Origin: Clostridiales bacterium
GTDB taxonomy: Bacteria > Bacillota > Clostridia > Saccharofermentanales > UBA5734
Reading direction: 5' to 3'
Length of the DNA: 5,183 bases
NCBI GenBank assembly: GCA_007133255.1
Contig: SLMY01000101.1
Span: 1-5,183 of the forward strand
Part shown: in pieces, positions 4,623-5,183 of the stretch
Layout: each line of letters opens with the position of its first letter
Position numbering within the stretch: the stretch's first letter is position 1
Position numbers and translations under genes: made by a program
Notes under the pieces: generated by a model
What the model was told of the DNA's origin: nothing
Seen by the model: the letters and a program-made list of their open reading frames with translations, nothing else
Database searches by the model: none

Positions 4623-5111
4623 ATGAGTGATAAAATCAGAAGCAGCGATGAGCCTGTAGGCAGAATGGCCAAGTTAATGGCGGCTTTATATACGCACATG
4701 GCACAAGAACTGGTTGATCGGCTGGGAGAAAATGAAGGGCATGAAGCGATACGCCGCGCGATAAAGGGTTTTGCTGATCAGCGCATCGCTTCGATGCACG
4801 AGGAAGCAAATGAAAGAGGGCTGCCGATTAATGGTCAAACCTATTCTTTGGTCAGGGATATGCCCGGGCAAGGCTGGATCAGAAGTAAGGATAATCCAGA
4901 CGACATCCTTTATTGCCCGATGTTTGCTATGTGGCAGCAGCAGGGAGCCGATGATCTGGCCAGGCTTTACTGTGAGATAGATACGTATCTTTTCGAGGCA
5001 TTTCAGGTTGAGATGAAACGTCCTTATTGCTTGTCAGAGGGACATGATCGCTGTCGCTTCAATTTGACAGCTAAAAAAACCAAGCCGGACGATGAGTCAG
5101 TTGAATCTTAA
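4623..5111 (+). CDS. L-2-amino-thiazoline-4-carboxylic acid hydrolase family protein
   Basis: Encodes 162 residues, soluble, no signal peptide. It matches the overall layout of the ATC_hydrolase family: an N-terminal helical part with AKLMAALYTHMAQELVDRLG (16-35) and EGHEAIRRAI (38-47), then RDMPGQGW (78-85), LYCPMFAMW (96-104), ARLYCEIDTYLFEAF (113-127) and a C-terminal LSEGHDRCRF (137-146). Four Cys (98, 117, 136, 144) plus His141 and Asp142 are the obvious candidate functional or metal-binding residues. The family name comes from a Pseudomonas enzyme that opens the thiazoline ring of L-ATC to N-carbamoyl-L-cysteine; most members are uncharacterised, and the final segment also resembles the small-ligand-binding end of V4R-type domains, so hydrolase activity here is unproven. 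Residues 151-162 are a polar, disordered-looking tail. Last gene of the operon. Confidence 0.8.
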   Translation: MSDKIRSSDEPVGRMAKLMAALYTHMAQELVDRLGENEGHEAIRRAIKGFADQRIASMHEEANERGLPINGQTYSLVRDMPGQGWIRSKDNPDDILYCPMFAMWQQQGADDLARLYCEIDTYLFEAFQVEMKRPYCLSEGHDRCRFNLTAKKTKPDDESVES

Positions 5112-5121
5112 AGCTCAAATC

Positions 5122-5147
5122 CTCGGCATATCTGATAAATGGCCGGG
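5122..5147 (+). terminator. Weak hairpin after the operon end
   Basis: CTCGGC (5122-5127) can pair with GCCGGG (5142-5147) using one G-T wobble over a 14-nt loop, 10 nt after the last stop codon. It is followed by a pyrimidine-rich CTCTGTCTTCTT rather than a T-run, so termination here is only a possibility. The remaining bases to the window end hold no gene I can support. Confidence 0.2.
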
Positions 5148-5183
5148 CTCTGTCTTCTTGGTTAAATGACGCGTTTGCTGCTT

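Noticed and set aside
5112..5183. A further gene at the right edge: a plus ATG at 5166 or open minus-strand frames
   Set aside because: The ATG has no ribosome site and only six codons are visible; the minus frames show no recognisable protein in so few codons.

Overview
The window looks like a chromosomal segment of a Bacillota (Firmicutes) bacterium, most likely an anaerobic Clostridia-type organism of middling G+C. The main reason is the minus-strand gene order ylxM-ffh-rpsP-khpA-rimM-trmD, which is a Bacillota arrangement (YlxM and the KH protein KhpA/YlqC between rpsP and rimM). The anaerobe suggestion rests on the accessory genes (di-cluster ferredoxin, split-barrel flavoproteins, ATC-hydrolase-like protein) and is an inference. 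I cannot name a genus.

Left two thirds, minus strand (1-3111): a translation and protein-export operon read right to left. It encodes the HTH protein YlxM, the SRP GTPase Ffh, ribosomal protein bS16 with an unusual Thr/Glu/Ala tail, the KH-domain RNA-binding protein KhpA, the 16S maturation factor RimM, and the first codons of the tRNA m1G37 methyltransferase TrmD, which runs off the left edge. Spacings are short except for a 136-nt gap between ylxM and ffh. A strong sigma-A-like promoter before ylxM places the predicted transcription start on the A of the ylxM ATG, so a leaderless message is predicted. ftsY, which precedes ylxM in Bacillus, is not adjacent here.

Intergenic hub (3112-3260): a divergent control region with two near-consensus sigma-A promoters facing away from each other. 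They share an 8-bp inverted repeat, and a second dyad sits at the predicted start of the rightward transcript.

Right third, plus strand (3261-5111): a compact four-gene set. Two different small split-barrel (PNPOx-like, probably FMN-binding) proteins abut with zero bases between them. A two-[4Fe-4S] ferredoxin follows after a spacer carrying two tandem hairpins, then a protein of the L-2-amino-thiazoline-4-carboxylic acid hydrolase family. Flavoproteins, an electron carrier and a Cys-rich enzyme-like protein together suggest a small redox or amino-acid/sulfur-compound module. Its substrate cannot be read from sequence, and it is the most interesting candidate for an undescribed system here. 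The last 72 bases hold no supported gene.
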